Below are positions 36,708 through 50,495 of a DNA stretch of 64,000 nt, piece by piece (positions within the stretch are counted from its first letter, which is position 1; every line of letters begins with the position of its first letter). A program made the position numbers and the translations under genes. Source of the stretch: Euonymus europaeus (lineage: Eukaryota; Streptophyta; Magnoliopsida; Celastrales; Celastraceae); the NCBI GenBank assembly GCA_963580455.1, contig OY756960.1:10416001-10480000 (forward strand), given 5' to 3'. The notes below the pieces were generated by a model. It had not been told where the DNA came from, ran no database searches, and saw only the letters and a list, made by a program, of their open reading frames with translations.

Positions 36708-38949
36708 GAGTATAACTTCCTAGATTTTTTCGATTCCAAAACACCACCTTTCTATGAAAAATGGAGAAAAACCATTGAAATCATCTCCATAGATAGAGTT
36801 GAGCAACTTCGAACCATGAAAGTTGCTCGGTGTACACTTTTTATTGTTCTTCTTTGTCAAATTTTATGAGTATAAGCTTCCTAGATTATTTCGATGCCGA
36901 AACACCAACTTTCTATGACAAATGGATAAAAACCGCTAAAAGCTACTCCATAGGTAGAGTTGAGCAACTTCGGACCATGAAAGTAGCTCGGTGTACACTT
37001 TTTAGTGTTCTTCTATGTCAAATTTTACGAGTATAACTTCCTAAATTATTTCGATTATAAAACACCAACTTTCTATGCCAAATGAACAAAAACCGTTAAA
37101 GCTCCTCCATAGATAGAGTTGAGCAACATCGGACCATGAAAGTTGCTCGGTGTACACTTTTTATTGTTCTTCTATGTCAAATTTTACGAGTATAAGCTTC
37201 GTAGATTATTTCGATGCCAAAACACTAACTTTCTATGCCAAATGGACAAAAACCGTTAAAAGCTCATCCATAGATAGAGTTTAGCAACTTCGGACCATAA
37301 AAGTTGCTCGGTGTACACTTTTTATTGTTCTTTTATGTCAAATTTTACGAGTATTAGCTTCCTAGATTATTTCGATACCAAAAGACCACCTTTCTTCTAC
37401 AAATTAACAAAAACCGATAAAAGCTCCACCATAGATAGAGTTGAGCAACTTCGGACCATCAAAGTTGCTCGGTATACACATTTTATTGTTCTTTTATGTC
37501 AAATTTTACGAGTATAACTTCCTAGATTATTTCGATTCCAAAACACCAACTTTCTACGCCAAATGGACAAAAACCGTTAAAAGCTCCTCCATAGATAGAG
37601 TTGAGCAACTTCGGACCATCAATGTTGCTCGGTGTCACTTTTTATTGTTCTTCTATGTCAAATTTTACGAGTATAACTTCCTAGATTATTTCGATTCCAA
37701 AACACCAACTTTCTATGCCAAATGGACAAAAACCGTTAAAGCTCCTCCATAGATAGAGTTTAGCAACTTCGGACCATAAAAGTTGCTCGGTGTACACTTT
37801 TTAGTGTTCTTCTATGTCAAATTTTACGAGTATAACTTCCCAAATTATTTCGATTCCAAAACACCAACTTTCTATGCCAAATGGACAAAAACCGTTAAAG
37901 CTCCTCCATAGATAGAGTTGAGCAACATCGGACCATGAAAGTTGCTCGGTGTACACTTTTTATTGTTCTTCTATGTCAAATTTTACGAGTATAACTTCCT
38001 AGATTATTTCGATTCCAAAACACCAACTTTCTTTGAAAAATGGCCAAAAACCGTTAAAAGTTCATCCATAGATAGAGTTTAGCAACTTCGGACCATAAAA
38101 GTTGCTCGGTGTACACTTTTTATTGTTCTTCAATGTCAAATTTTACGAGTATAAGCTTCCTAGATTATTTTGATGCCAAAAGACCACCTTTCTTCGACAA
38201 ATGAACAAAAACCGATAAAAGCTCCACCATAGATAGAATTGAGCAACTTCGGACCATCAAAGTTGCTCGGTGTACACATTTTATTTTTCTTTTATGTCAA
38301 ATTTTACGAGTATAACTTCCTAGATTATTTCGATTCCAAAACACCAACTTTCTATGAAAAATGGACAAAAACCGTTAAAAGCTCATCCATAGATAGAGTT
38401 GAGCAACTTCGGACCATCAATGTTGCTCGGTGTACACTTTTTATTGTTCTTCTATGTGAAATTTTACGTGTATAAGCTTCCTAGATTACTTCGATGCAAA
38501 AACACCTCATATCTATGACAAATGGACAAAAACCGTTAAAAGCCCCTCCATAGATAGAGTTGAGAAAATTCGGACCATGAAAGTTGCTCGGTGTACACTT
38601 TTTATTGTTCTTCTATGTCAAATTTTAAGAGTATAAGCTTCGTAGATTATTTCGATGCCAAAACACAACATATCTATGCCAAATGGACAAAAACCGTTAA
38701 AAGCTCCTCCCTAGATGGAGTTGAGCAACTTCGGACCATGAAAGTTGCTCGGTGTACACTTTTTATTGTTCTTCTATGTTAAATTTTAAGAGTATAACTT
38801 CCTAGATTATTTCGATTCCAAAACACCAACTTTCTTTGAAAAATGGGCAAAAACCGTTAAAAGCTCATCCATGGATAGAGTTAAGCAACTTCGGACCATA
38901 AAAGTTGCTCGGTGTACAACCTTTATTGTTCTTCTATGTCAAATTTTAC
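36708..38949 (+). repeat. 14-monomer HOR with A' (2242 bp)
   Basis: Order G F' H E' I C' K H2 A B C D E A', as at 14-18 kb. H carries gattataaaac and B is preceded by ttcaatgtc; both marks recur in the 14-mer at 43282-45523 (offset 6574). Confidence 0.87.
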
Positions 38950-39750
38950 GAGTATAACTTCCTAGATTTTTTCGATTCCAAAACACCACCTTTCTATGAA
39001 AAATGGAGAAAAACCATTAAAATCTTCTCCATAGATAGAGTTGAGCAACTTCGAACCATGAAAGTTGCTCGGTGTACACTTTTTATTGTTCTTCTTTGTC
39101 AAATTTTATGAGTATAAGCTTCCTAGATTATTTCGATGCCGAAACACTAACTTTCTATGACAAATGGATAAAAACCGTTAAAAGCTACTCCATAGATAGA
39201 GTTGAGCAACTTCGGACCATGAAAGTTGCTCGGTGTACACTTTTTAGTGTTCTTCTATGTCAAATTTTACGAGTATAACTTCCTAAATTATTTCGATTCC
39301 AAAACACCAACTTTCTATGCCAAATGGACAAAAACCGTTAAAGCTCCTCCATAGATAGAGTTGAGCAACTTCGGACCATGAAAGTTGCTCGGTGTACACT
39401 TTTTATAGTTGTTTTATGTCAAATTTTACGAGTATAAGCTTCCTAGATTATTTCGATACCAAAAGACCACCTTTCTTCTACAAATTAACAAAAACCGATA
39501 AAAGCTCCACCATAGATAGAGTTGAGCAACTTCGGACCATCAAAGTTGCACGGTATACACATTTTATTGTTCTTTTATGTCAAATTTTACGAGTATAACT
39601 TCCTAGATTATTTCGATTCCAAAACACCAACTTTCTTTGAAAAATGGGCAAAAACCGTTAAAAGCTCATCCATGGATAGAGTTTAGCAACTTCGGACCAT
39701 GAAAGTTGCTCGGTGTACACTTTTTATTGTTCTTCTATGTCAAATTTTAC
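38950..39750 (+). repeat. Mixed run G F' H I A'
   Basis: Five monomers that begin another 14-mer, then skip E'. The I is preceded by tatagttgttttatg, a mark also seen in the 7-mer and 8-mer arrays at 45-50 kb. Confidence 0.75.
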
Positions 39751-42155
39751 GAGTATAACTTCCTAGATTATTTCGATTCCAAAACACCAACTTTCTTTGA
39801 AAAATGGACAAAAACCGTTAAAAGCTCATCCATAGATGGAGTTTAGCAACTTCGGACCATAAAAGTTGCTCGGTATACACTTTTTATTGTTCTTCTATGT
39901 CAAATTTTACGAGTATAAGCTTCCTAGATTATTTTGATGCCAAAAGACCACCTTTCTTCGACAAATGAACAAAAACCGATAAAAGCTCCACCATAGATAG
40001 AATTGAGCAACTTCGGACCATCAAAGTTGCTCGGTGTACACATTTTATTGTTCTTTTATGTCAAATTTTACGAGTATAACTTCCTAGATTATTTCGATTC
40101 CAAAACACCAACTTTCTATGAAAAATGGACAAAAACCGTTAAAAGCTCATCCATAGATAGAGTTGAGCAACTTCGGACCATCAATGTTGCTCGGTGTACA
40201 CTTTTTATTGTTCTTCTATGTCAAATTTTACGTTTATAAGCTTCCTAGATTACTTCGATGCAAAAACACCTCATATCTATGACAAATGGACAAAAACCTT
40301 TGAAAGCCCCTCCATAGATAGAGTTGAGAAAATTCGGACCATGAAAGTTGCTCGGTGTACACTTTTTATTGTTCTTCTATGTCAAATTTTTTCGAGTATA
40401 AGCTTAGTAGATTATTTCGATGCCAAAACACTACATATCTATGCCAAATGGACAAAAACCGTTAAAAGCTCCTCCCTAGATGGAGTTGAGCAACTTCGGA
40501 CCATGAAAGTTGCTCAGTGTACACTTTTTATTGTTCTTCTATGTCAAATTTTACTAGTATAAGCTTCGTAGATTATTTCGATGCCAAAACACTACATATC
40601 TATGCCGAATGGACAAAAACCGTTAAAAGCTCCCCCCTAGTTGGAGTTGAGCAACTTCGGATCATGAAAGTTGCTCAGTGTACACTTTTTATTGTTCTTT
40701 TATTTCAAATTTTACGAGTATAAGATTCCTAGATTATTTAGATGCCGAAACACCAACTTTCTATGACAAATGGATAAAAACCGTTAAAAGCTCCTCCATA
40801 GATAGAGTTGAGCAACTTCGAACCATGAAAGTTGCTTGGTGTACAACCTTTATTGTTTTTCTACGTCAAATTTTACGAGTATAACTTCCTAGATTTTTTC
40901 GATTCCAAAACACCACCTTTCTATGAAAAATGGAGAAAAACCATTGAAATCATCTCCATAGATAGAGTTGAGCAACTTCGAACCATGAAAGTTGCTCGGT
41001 GTACACTTTTTATTGTTCTTCTTTGTCAAATTTTATGAGTATAAGCTTCCTAGATTATTTCGATGCCGAAACACCAACTTTCTATGACAAATGGATAAAA
41101 ACCGCTAAAAGCTACTCCATAGGTAGAGTTGAGCAACTTCGGACCATGAAAGTAGCTAAGTGTACACTTTTTAGTGTTCTTCTATGTCAAATTTTACGAG
41201 TATAACTTCCTAAATTATTTCGATTATAAAACACCAACTTTCTATGCCAAATGAACAAAAACCGTTAAAGCTCCTCCATAGATAGAGTTGAGCAACATCG
41301 GACCATGAAAGTTGCTCGGTGTACACTTTTTATTGTTCTTCTATGTCAAATTTTACGAGTATAAGCTTCGTAGATTATTTCGATGCCAAAACACTAACTT
41401 TCTATGCCAAATGGACAAAAACCGTTAAAAGCTCATCCATAGATAGAGTTTAGCAACTTCGGACCATAAAAGTTGCTCGGTGTACACTTTTTATTGTTCT
41501 TTTATGTCAAATTTTACGAGTATTAGCTTCCTAGATTATTTCGATACCAAAAGACCACCTTTCTTCTACAAATTAACAAAAACCGATAAAAGCTCCACCA
41601 TAGATAGAGTTGAGCAACTTCGGACCATCAAAGTTGCTCGGTATACACATTTTATTGTTCTTTTATGTCAAATTTTACGAGTATAACTTCCTAGATTATT
41701 TCGATTCCAAAACACCAACTTTCTACGCCAAATGGACAAAAACCGTTAAAAGCTCCTCCATAGATAGAGTTGAGCAACTTCGGACCATCAATGTTGCTCG
41801 GTGTCACTTTTTATTGTTCTTCTATGTCAAATTTTACGAGTATAACTTCCTAGATTATTTCGATTCCAAAACACCAACTTTCTATGCCAAATGGACAAAA
41901 ACCGTTAAAGCTCCTCCATAGATAGAGTTTAGCAACTTCGGACCATAAAAGTTGCTCGGTGTACACTTTTTAGTGTTCTTCTATGTCAAATTTTACGAGT
42001 ATAACTTCCCAAATTATTTCGATTCCAAAACACCAACTTTCTATGCCAAATGGACAAAAACCGTTAAAGCTCCTCCATAGATAGAGTTGAGCAACATCGG
42101 ACCATGAAAGTTGCTCGGTGTACACTTTTTATTGTTCTTCTATGTCAAATTTTAC
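39751..42155 (+). repeat. 15-monomer HOR with doubled E (2405 bp), copy 1
   Basis: Order A B C D E E F G F' H E' I C' K H2. This is the 14-mer with one extra E. The first A has agatggagttt and cggtatacac, repeated at +2405. Confidence 0.88.
40232..40393 (+). repeat. 162-bp D monomer
   Basis: The tail is expanded to aaattttttcgag, making 162 bp, and the body has cctttgaaag for ccgttaaaag. Because 162 is divisible by three, the frame runs on into the next monomer and gives a spurious 122-codon ORF here and at 42599. Confidence 0.8.
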
Positions 42156-44560
42156 GAGTATAACTTCCTAGATTATTTCGATTCCAAAACACCAACTTTC
42201 TTTGAAAAATGGACAAAAACCGTTAAAAGCTCATCCATAGATGGAGTTTAGCAACTTCGGACCATAAAAGTTGCTCGGTATACACTTTTTATTGTTCTTC
42301 TATGTCAAATTTTACGAGTATAAGCTTCCTAGATTATTTTGATGCCAAAAGACCACCTTTCTTCGACAAATGAACAAAAACCGATAAAAGCTCCACCATA
42401 GATAGAATTGAGCAACTTCGGACCATCAAAGTTGCTCGGTGTACACATTTTATTGTTCTTTTATGTCAAATTTTACGAGTATAACTTCCTAGATTATTTC
42501 GATTCCAAAACACCAACTTTCTATGAAAAATGGACAAAAACCGTTAAAAGCTCATCCATAGATAGAGTTGAGCAACTTCGGACCATCAATGTTGCTCGGT
42601 GTACACTTTTTATTGTTCTTCTATGTCAAATTTTACGTTTATAAGCTTCCTAGATTACTTCGATGCAAAAACACCTCATATCTATGACAAATGGACAAAA
42701 ACCTTTGAAAGCCCCTCCATAGATAGAGTTGAGAAAATTCGGACCATGAAAGTTGCTCGGTGTACACTTTTTATTGTTCTTCTATGTCAAATTTTTTCGA
42801 GTATAAGCTTAGTAGATTATTTCGATGCCAAAACACTACATATCTATGCCAAATGGACAAAAACCGTTAAAAGCTCCTCCCTAGATGGAGTTGAGCAACT
42901 TCGGACCATGAAAGTTGCTCAGTGTACACTTTTTATTGTTCTTCTATGTCAAATTTTACTAGTATAAGCTTCGTAGATTATTTCGATGCCAAAACACTAC
43001 ATATCTATGCCGAATGGACAAAAACCGTTAAAAGCTCCCCCCTAGTTGGAGTTGAGCAACTTCGGATCATGAAAGTTGCTCAGTGTACACTTTTTATTGT
43101 TCTTTTATTTCAAATTTTACGAGTATAAGATTCCTAGATTATTTAGATGCCGAAACACCAACTTTCTATGACAAATGGATAAAAACCGTTAAAAGCTCCT
43201 CCATAGATAGAGTTGAGCAACTTCGAACCATGAAAGTTGCTTGGTGTACAACCTTTATTGTTTTTCTACGTCAAATTTTACGAGTATAACTTCCTAGATT
43301 TTTTCGATTCCAAAACACCACCTTTCTATGAAAAATGGAGAAAAACCATTGAAATCATCTCCATAGATAGAGTTGAGCAACTTCGAACCATGAAAGTTGC
43401 TCGGTGTACACTTTTTATTGTTCTTCTTTGTCAAATTTTATGAGTATAAGCTTCCTAGATTATTTCGATGCCGAAACACCAACTTTCTATGACAAATGGA
43501 TAAAAACCGCTAAAAGCTACTCCATAGGTAGAGTTGAGCAACTTCGGACCATGAAAGTAGCTAAGTGTACACTTTTTAGTGTTCTTCTATGTCAAATTTT
43601 ACGAGTATAACTTCCTAAATTATTTCGATTATAAAACACCAACTTTCTATGCCAAATGAACAAAAACCGTTAAAGCTCCTCCATAGATAGAGTTGAGCAA
43701 CATCGGACCATGAAAGTTGCTCGGTGTACACTTTTTATTGTTCTTCTATGTCAAATTTTACGAGTATAAGCTTCGTAGATTATTTCGATGCCAAAACACT
43801 AACTTTCTATGCCAAATGGACAAAAACCGTTAAAAGCTCATCCATAGATAGAGTTTAGCAACTTCGGACCATAAAAGTTGCTCGGTGTACACTTTTTATT
43901 GTTCTTTTATGTCAAATTTTACGAGTATTAGCTTCCTAGATTATTTCGATACCAAAAGACCACCTTTCTTCTACAAATTAACAAAAACCGATAAAAGCTC
44001 CACCATAGATAGAGTTGAGCAACTTCGGACCATCAAAGTTGCTCGGTATACACATTTTATTGTTCTTTTATGTCAAATTTTACGAGTATAACTTCCTAGA
44101 TTATTTCGATTCCAAAACACCAACTTTCTACGCCAAATGGACAAAAACCGTTAAAAGCTCCTCCATAGATAGAGTTGAGCAACTTCGGACCATCAATGTT
44201 GCTCGGTGTCACTTTTTATTGTTCTTCTATGTCAAATTTTACGAGTATAACTTCCTAGATTATTTCGATTCCAAAACACCAACTTTCTATGCCAAATGGA
44301 CAAAAACCGTTAAAGCTCCTCCATAGATAGAGTTTAGCAACTTCGGACCATAAAAGTTGCTCGGTGTACACTTTTTAGTGTTCTTCTATGTCAAATTTTA
44401 CGAGTATAACTTCCCAAATTATTTCGATTCCAAAACACCAACTTTCTATGCCAAATGGACAAAAACCGTTAAAGCTCCTCCATAGATAGAGTTGAGCAAC
44501 ATCGGACCATGAAAGTTGCTCGGTGTACACTTTTTATTGTTCTTCTATGTCAAATTTTAC
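42156..44560 (+). repeat. 15-monomer HOR with doubled E (2405 bp), copy 2
   Basis: Copy of 39751-42155 at +2405. Every private mark I compared is shared: the 162-bp D, tactagtataagc, ccgaatgg, gctaagtgtac and gattataaaac. Confidence 0.88.
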
Positions 44561-45523
44561 GAGTATAACTTCCTAGATTATTTCGATTCCAAAACACCAA
44601 CTTTCTTTGAAAAATGGCCAAAAACCGTTAAAAGTTCATCCATAGATAGAGTTTAGCAACTTCGGACCATAAAAGTTGCTCGGTGTACACTTTTTATTGT
44701 TCTTCAATGTCAAATTTTACGAGTATAAGCTTCCTAGATTATTTTGATGCCAAAAGACCACCTTTCTTCGACAAATGAACAAAAACCGATAAAAGCTCCA
44801 CCATAGATAGAATTGAGCAACTTCGGACCATCAAAGTTGCTCGGTGTACACATTTTATTTTTCTTTTATGTCAAATTTTACGAGTATAACTTCCTAGATT
44901 ATTTCGATTCCAAAACACCAACTTTCTATGAAAAATGGACAAAAACCGTTAAAAGCTCATCCATAGATAGAGTTGAGCAACTTCGGACCATCAATGTTGC
45001 TCGGTGTACACTTTTTATTGTTCTTCTATGTGAAATTTTACGTGTATAAGCTTCCTAGATTACTTCGATGCAAAAACACCTCATATCTATGACAAATGGA
45101 CAAAAACCGTTAAAAGCCCCTCCATAGATAGAGTTGAGAAAATTCGGACCATGAAAGTTGCTCGGTGTACACTTTTTATTGTTCTTCTATGTCAAATTTT
45201 AAGAGTATAAGCTTCGTAGATTATTTCGATGCCAAAACACAACATATCTATGCCAAATGGACAAAAACCGTTAAAAGCTCCTCCCTAGATGGAGTTGAGC
45301 AACTTCGGACCATGAAAGTTGCTCGGTGTACACTTTTTATTGTTCTTCTATGTTAAATTTTAAGAGTATAACTTCCTAGATTATTTCGATTCCAAAACAC
45401 CAACTTTCTTTGAAAAATGGGCAAAAACCGTTAAAAGCTCATCCATGGATAGAGTTAAGCAACTTCGGACCATAAAAGTTGCTCGGTGTACAACCTTTAT
45501 TGTTCTTCTATGTCAAATTTTAC
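43282..45523 (+). repeat. 14-monomer HOR with A' (2242 bp), overlapping frame
   Basis: Read in the G-first frame, this segment has the order of 36708-38949 at offset 6574, including tggccaaaaacc in A, ttcaatgtc before B, and acacaacatatc in E. Its first part is also the end of the second 15-mer. The register changes between the two sources at about 44212-44617. Confidence 0.82.
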
Positions 45524-46807
45524 GAGTATAAGCTTCCTAGATTATTTAGATACCAAAAGACCACCTTTCTTCTACAAATTAACAAAAACCGATAAAAGCT
45601 CCACCATAGATAGAGTTGAGCAACTTCGGACCATCAAAGTTGCTCGGTATACACATTTTATTGTTCTTTTATGTCAAATTTTAAGAGTATAACTTCCTAG
45701 ATTATTTCGATTCCAAAACACCAACTTTCTTTGAAAAATGGGCAAAAACCGTTAAAAGCTCATCCATAGATAGAGTTTAGCAACTTCGGACCATAAAAGT
45801 TGCTCGGTGTACACTTTTTACAGTTGTTTTATGTCAAATTTTACGAGTATAAGCTTCCTAGATTATTTCGATACCAAAAGACCACCTTTCTTCTACAAAT
45901 TAACAAAAACCGATAAAAGCTCCACCATAGATAGAGTTGAGCAACTTCGGACCATCAAAGTTGCTCGGTATACACATTTTATTGTTCTTTTATGTCAAAT
46001 TTTACGAGTATAACTTCCTAGATTATTTCGATTCCAAAACACCAACTTTCTTTGAAAAATGGGCAAAAACCGTTAAAAGCTCATCCATGGATAGAGTTTA
46101 GCAACTTCGGACCATGAAAGTTGCTCGGTGTACACTTTTTAGTGTTCTTCTATGTCAAATTTTACGAGTATAACTTCCTAGATTATTTCGATTCCAAAAC
46201 ACCAACTTTCTATGAAAAATGGACAAAAACCGTTAAAAGCTCATCCATAGATAGAGTTGAGCAACTTCGGACCATCAATGTTGCTCGGTGTACACTTTTT
46301 ATTGTTCTTCTATGTCAAATTTTACGTGTATAAGCTTCCTAGATTACTTCGATGCAAAAACACCTCATATCTATGACAAATGGACAAAAACCGTTAAAAG
46401 CCCCTCCATAGATAGAGTTGAGAAAATTCGGACCATGAAAGTTGCTCGGTGTACACTTTTTATTGTTCTTCTATGTCAAATTTTAAGAGTATAAGCTTCG
46501 TAGATTATTTCGATGGCAAAACACAACATATCTATGCCAAATGGACAAAAACCGTTAAAAGCTCCTCCCTAGATGGAGTTGAGCAACTTCGGACCATGAA
46601 AGTTGCTCGGTGTACACTTTTTATTGTTCTTCTATGTTAAATTTTAAGAGTATAACTTCCTAGATTATTTCGATTCCAAAACGCCAACTTTCTTTGAAAA
46701 ATGGGCAAAAACCGTTAAAAGCTCATCCATTGATAGAGTTAAGCAACTTCGGACCATAAAAGTTGCTCGGTGTACAACCTTTATTGTTCTTCTATGTCAA
46801 ATTTTAC
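45524..46807 (+). repeat. 8-monomer HOR (1284 bp), copy 1
   Basis: Order I A' I A' C D E A'. The A-like monomer between the two I units has catagatag where the others have catggatag. This 8-mer is different from the 1282-bp one at 32.5 kb. Confidence 0.86.
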
Positions 46808-48091
46808 GAGTATAAGCTTCCTAGATTATTTCGATACCAAAAGACCACCTTTCTTCTACAAATTAACAAAAACCGATAAAAGCTCCACCATAGATAGAGT
46901 TGAGCAACTTCGGACCATCAAAGTTGCTCGGTATACACATTTTATTGTTCTTTTATGTCAAATTTTAAGAGTATAACTTCCTAGATTATTTCGATTCCAA
47001 AACACCAACTTTCTTTGAAAAATGGGCAAAAACCGTTAAAAGCTCATCCATAGATAGAGTTTAGCAACTTCGGACCATAAAAGTTGCTCGGTGTACACTT
47101 TTTATAGTTGTTTTATGTCAAATTTTACGAGTATAAGCTTCCTAGATTATTTCGATACCAAAAGACCACCTTTCTTCTACAAATTAACAAAAACCGATAA
47201 AAGCTCCACCATAGATAGAGTTGAGCAACTTCGGACCATCAAAGTTGCTCGGTATACACATTTTATTGTTCTTTTATGTCAAATTTTACGAGTATAACTT
47301 CCTAGATTATTTCGATTCCAAAACACCAACTTTCTTTGAAAAATGGGCAAAAACCGTTAAAAGCTCATCCATGGATAGAGTTTAGCAACTTCGGACCATG
47401 AAAGTTGCTCGGTGTACACTTTTTAGTGTTCTTCTATGTCAAATTTTACGAGTATAACTTCCTAGATTATTTCGATTCCAAAACACCAACTTTCTATGAA
47501 AAATGGACAAAAACCGTTAAAAGCTCATCCATAGATAGAGTTGAGCAACTTCGGACCATCAATGTTGCTCGGTGTACACTTTTTATTGTTCTTCTATGTC
47601 AAATTTTACGTGTATAAGCTTCCTAGATTACTTCGATGCAAAAACACCTCATATCTATGACAAATGGACAAAAACCGTTAAAAGCCCCTCCATAGATAGA
47701 GTTGAGAAAATTCGGACCATGAAAGTTGCTCGGTGTACACTTTTTATTGTTCTTCTATGTCAAATTTTAAGAGTATAAGCTTCGTAGATTATTTCGATGC
47801 CAAAACACAACATATCTATGCCAAATGGACAAAAACCGTTAAAAGCTCCTCCCTAGATGGAGTTGAGCAACTTCGGACCATGAAAGTTGCTCGGTGTACA
47901 CTTTTTATTGTTCTTCTATGTTAAATTTTAAGAGTATAACTTCCTAGATTATTTCGATTCCAAAACGCCAACTTTCTTTGAAAAATGGGCAAAAACCGTT
48001 AAAAGCTCATCCATGGATAGAGTTAAGCAACTTCGGACCATAAAAGTTGCTCGGTGTACAACCTTTATTGTTCTTCTATGTCAAATTTTAC
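46808..48091 (+). repeat. 8-monomer HOR (1284 bp), copy 2
   Basis: Same order at +1284. Copy 1 has tttacagttg where copy 2 has tttatagttg. Confidence 0.86.
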
Positions 48092-48251
48092 GAGTATAAC
48101 TTCCTAGATTTTTTCGATTCCAAAACACCACCTTTCTATGAAAAATGGAGAAAAACCATTAAAATCTTCTCCATAGATAGAGTTGAGCAACTTCGAACCA
48201 TGAAAGTTGCTCGGTGTACACTTTTTATTGTTCTTCTTTGTCAAATTTTAT
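48092..48251 (+). repeat. Single G monomer before the 7-mer array
   Basis: An ordinary G with aaatcttctcc. G also precedes the solitary 7-mer at 18754. Confidence 0.78.
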
Positions 48252-49373
48252 GAGTATAAGCTTCCTAGATTATTTCGATGCCGAAACACCAACTTTCTAT
48301 GACAAATGGATAAAAACCGTTAAAAGCTACTCCATAGATAGAGTTGAGCAACTTCGGACCATGAAAGTTGCTCGGTGTACACTTTTTAGTGTTCTTCTAT
48401 GTCAAATTTTACGAGTATAACTTCCCAAATTATTTCGATTCCAAAACACCAACTTTCTATGCCAAATGGACAAAAACCGTTAAAGCTCCTCCATAGATAG
48501 AGTTGAGCAACTTCGGACCATGAAAGTTGCTCGGTGTACACTTTTTATTGTTCTTCTATGTTAAATTTTACGAGTATAACTTCCTAGATTATTTCGATTC
48601 CAAAACACCAACTTTCTTTGAGAAATGGGCAAAAACCGTTAAAAGCTCATCCATAGATAGAGTTTAGCAACTTCGGACCATAAAAGTTGCTCGGTGTACA
48701 CTTTTTATAGTTGTTTTATGTCAAATTTTACGAGTATAAGCTTCCTAGATTATTTCGATACCAAAAGACCACCTTTCTTCTACAAATTAACAAAAACCGA
48801 TAAAAGCTCCACCATAGATAGAGTTGAGCAACTTCGGACCATCAAAGTTGCTCGGTATACAAATTTTATTGTTCTTTTATGTCAAATTTTACGAGTATAA
48901 CTTCCTAGATTATTTCGATTCCAAAACACCAACTTTCTTTGAAAAATGGGCAAAAACCGTTAAAAGCTCATCCATGGATAGAGTTTAGCAACTTCGGACC
49001 ATGAAAGTTGCTCTGTGTACACTTTTTAGTGTTCTTCTATGTCAAATTTTACGAGTATAACTTCCTAGATTATTTCGATTCCAAAACACCAACTTTCTTT
49101 GAAAAATGGACAGAAACCGTTAAAAGCTCATCCATAGATAGTGTTTAGCAACCTCGGACCATAAAAGTTGCTCGGTGTACACTTTTTATTGTTCTTCTAT
49201 GTCATATTTTACGAGTATAAGCTTCCTAGATTATTTTGATGCCAAAAGACCACCTTTCTTCGACAAATGAACAAAAACCGATAAAAGCTCCACCATAGAT
49301 AGAAGTGAACAACTTCGAACCATGAAAGTTGCTCGGTGTACACTTTTTATTGTTCTTCTTTGTCAAATTTTAA
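48252..49373 (+). repeat. 7-monomer HOR (1122 bp), copy 1
   Basis: Order F' H A I A' A B. Starts tatgagtataagc; H has cccaaatt; A' ends gctctgtg. Confidence 0.88.
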
Positions 49374-50495
49374 GAGTATAAGCTTCCTAGATTATTTCGA
49401 TGCCGAAACACCAACTTTCTATGACAAATGGATAAAAACCGTTAAAAGCTACTCCATAGATAGAGTTGAGCAACTTCGGACCATGAAAGTTGCTCGGTGT
49501 ACACTTTTTAGTGTTCTTCTATGTCAAATTTTACGAGTATAACTTCCTAAATTATTTCGATTCCAAAACACCAACTTTCTATGCCAAATGGACAAAAACC
49601 GTTAAAGCTCCTCCATAGATAGAGTTGAGCAACTTCGGACCATGAAAGTTGCTCGGTGTACACTTTTTATTGTTCTTCTATGTTAAATTTTACGAGTATA
49701 ACTTCCTAGATTATTTCGATTCCAAAATACCAACTTTCTTTGAAAAATGGGCAAAAACCGTTAAAAGCTCATTCATAGATAGAGTTTAGCAACTTCGGAC
49801 CATAAAAGTTGCTCGGTGTACACTTTTTATAGTTGTTTTATGTCAAATTTTACGAGTATAAGCTTCCTAGATTATTTCGATACCAAAAGACCACCTTTCT
49901 TCTACAAATTAACAAAAACCGATAAAAGCTCCACCATAGATAGAGTTGAGCAACTTCGGACCATCAAAGTTGCTCGGTATACACATTTTATTGTTCTTTT
50001 ATGTCAAATTTTACGAGTATAACTTCCTAGATTATTTCGATTCCAAAACACCAACTTTCTTTGAAAAATGGGCAAAAACCGTTAAAAGCTCATCCATGGA
50101 TAGAGTTTAGCAACTTCGGACCATGAAAGTTGCTCGGTGTACACTTTTTAGTGTTCTTCTATGTCAAATTTTACGAGTATAACTTCCTAGATTATTTCGA
50201 TTCCAAAACACCAACTTTCTTTGAAAAATGGACAAAAACCGTTAAAAGCTCATCCATAGAGAGTGTTTAGCAACTTCGGACCATAAAAGTTGCTCGGTGT
50301 ACACTTTTTATTGTTCTTCTATGTCATATTTTACGAGTATAAGCTTCCTAGATTATTTTGATGCCAAAAGACCACCTTTCTTCGACAAATGAACAAAAAC
50401 CGATAAAAGCTCCACCATAGATAGAAGTGAACAACTTCGAACCATGAAAGTTGCTCGGTGTACACTTTTTATTGTTCTTCTTTGTCAAATTTTAA
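49374..50495 (+). repeat. 7-monomer HOR (1122 bp), copy 2
   Basis: Same order at +1122. Starts taagagtataagc, shared with copy 3. The monomer before I ends tttatagttg. Confidence 0.88.

Noticed and set aside
40194..40562. 122-codon open frames here and at 42599
   Set aside because: Created by the 162-bp D monomer, which keeps the frame open across the junction. Both are copies of one 2405-bp duplication, not independent conservation.
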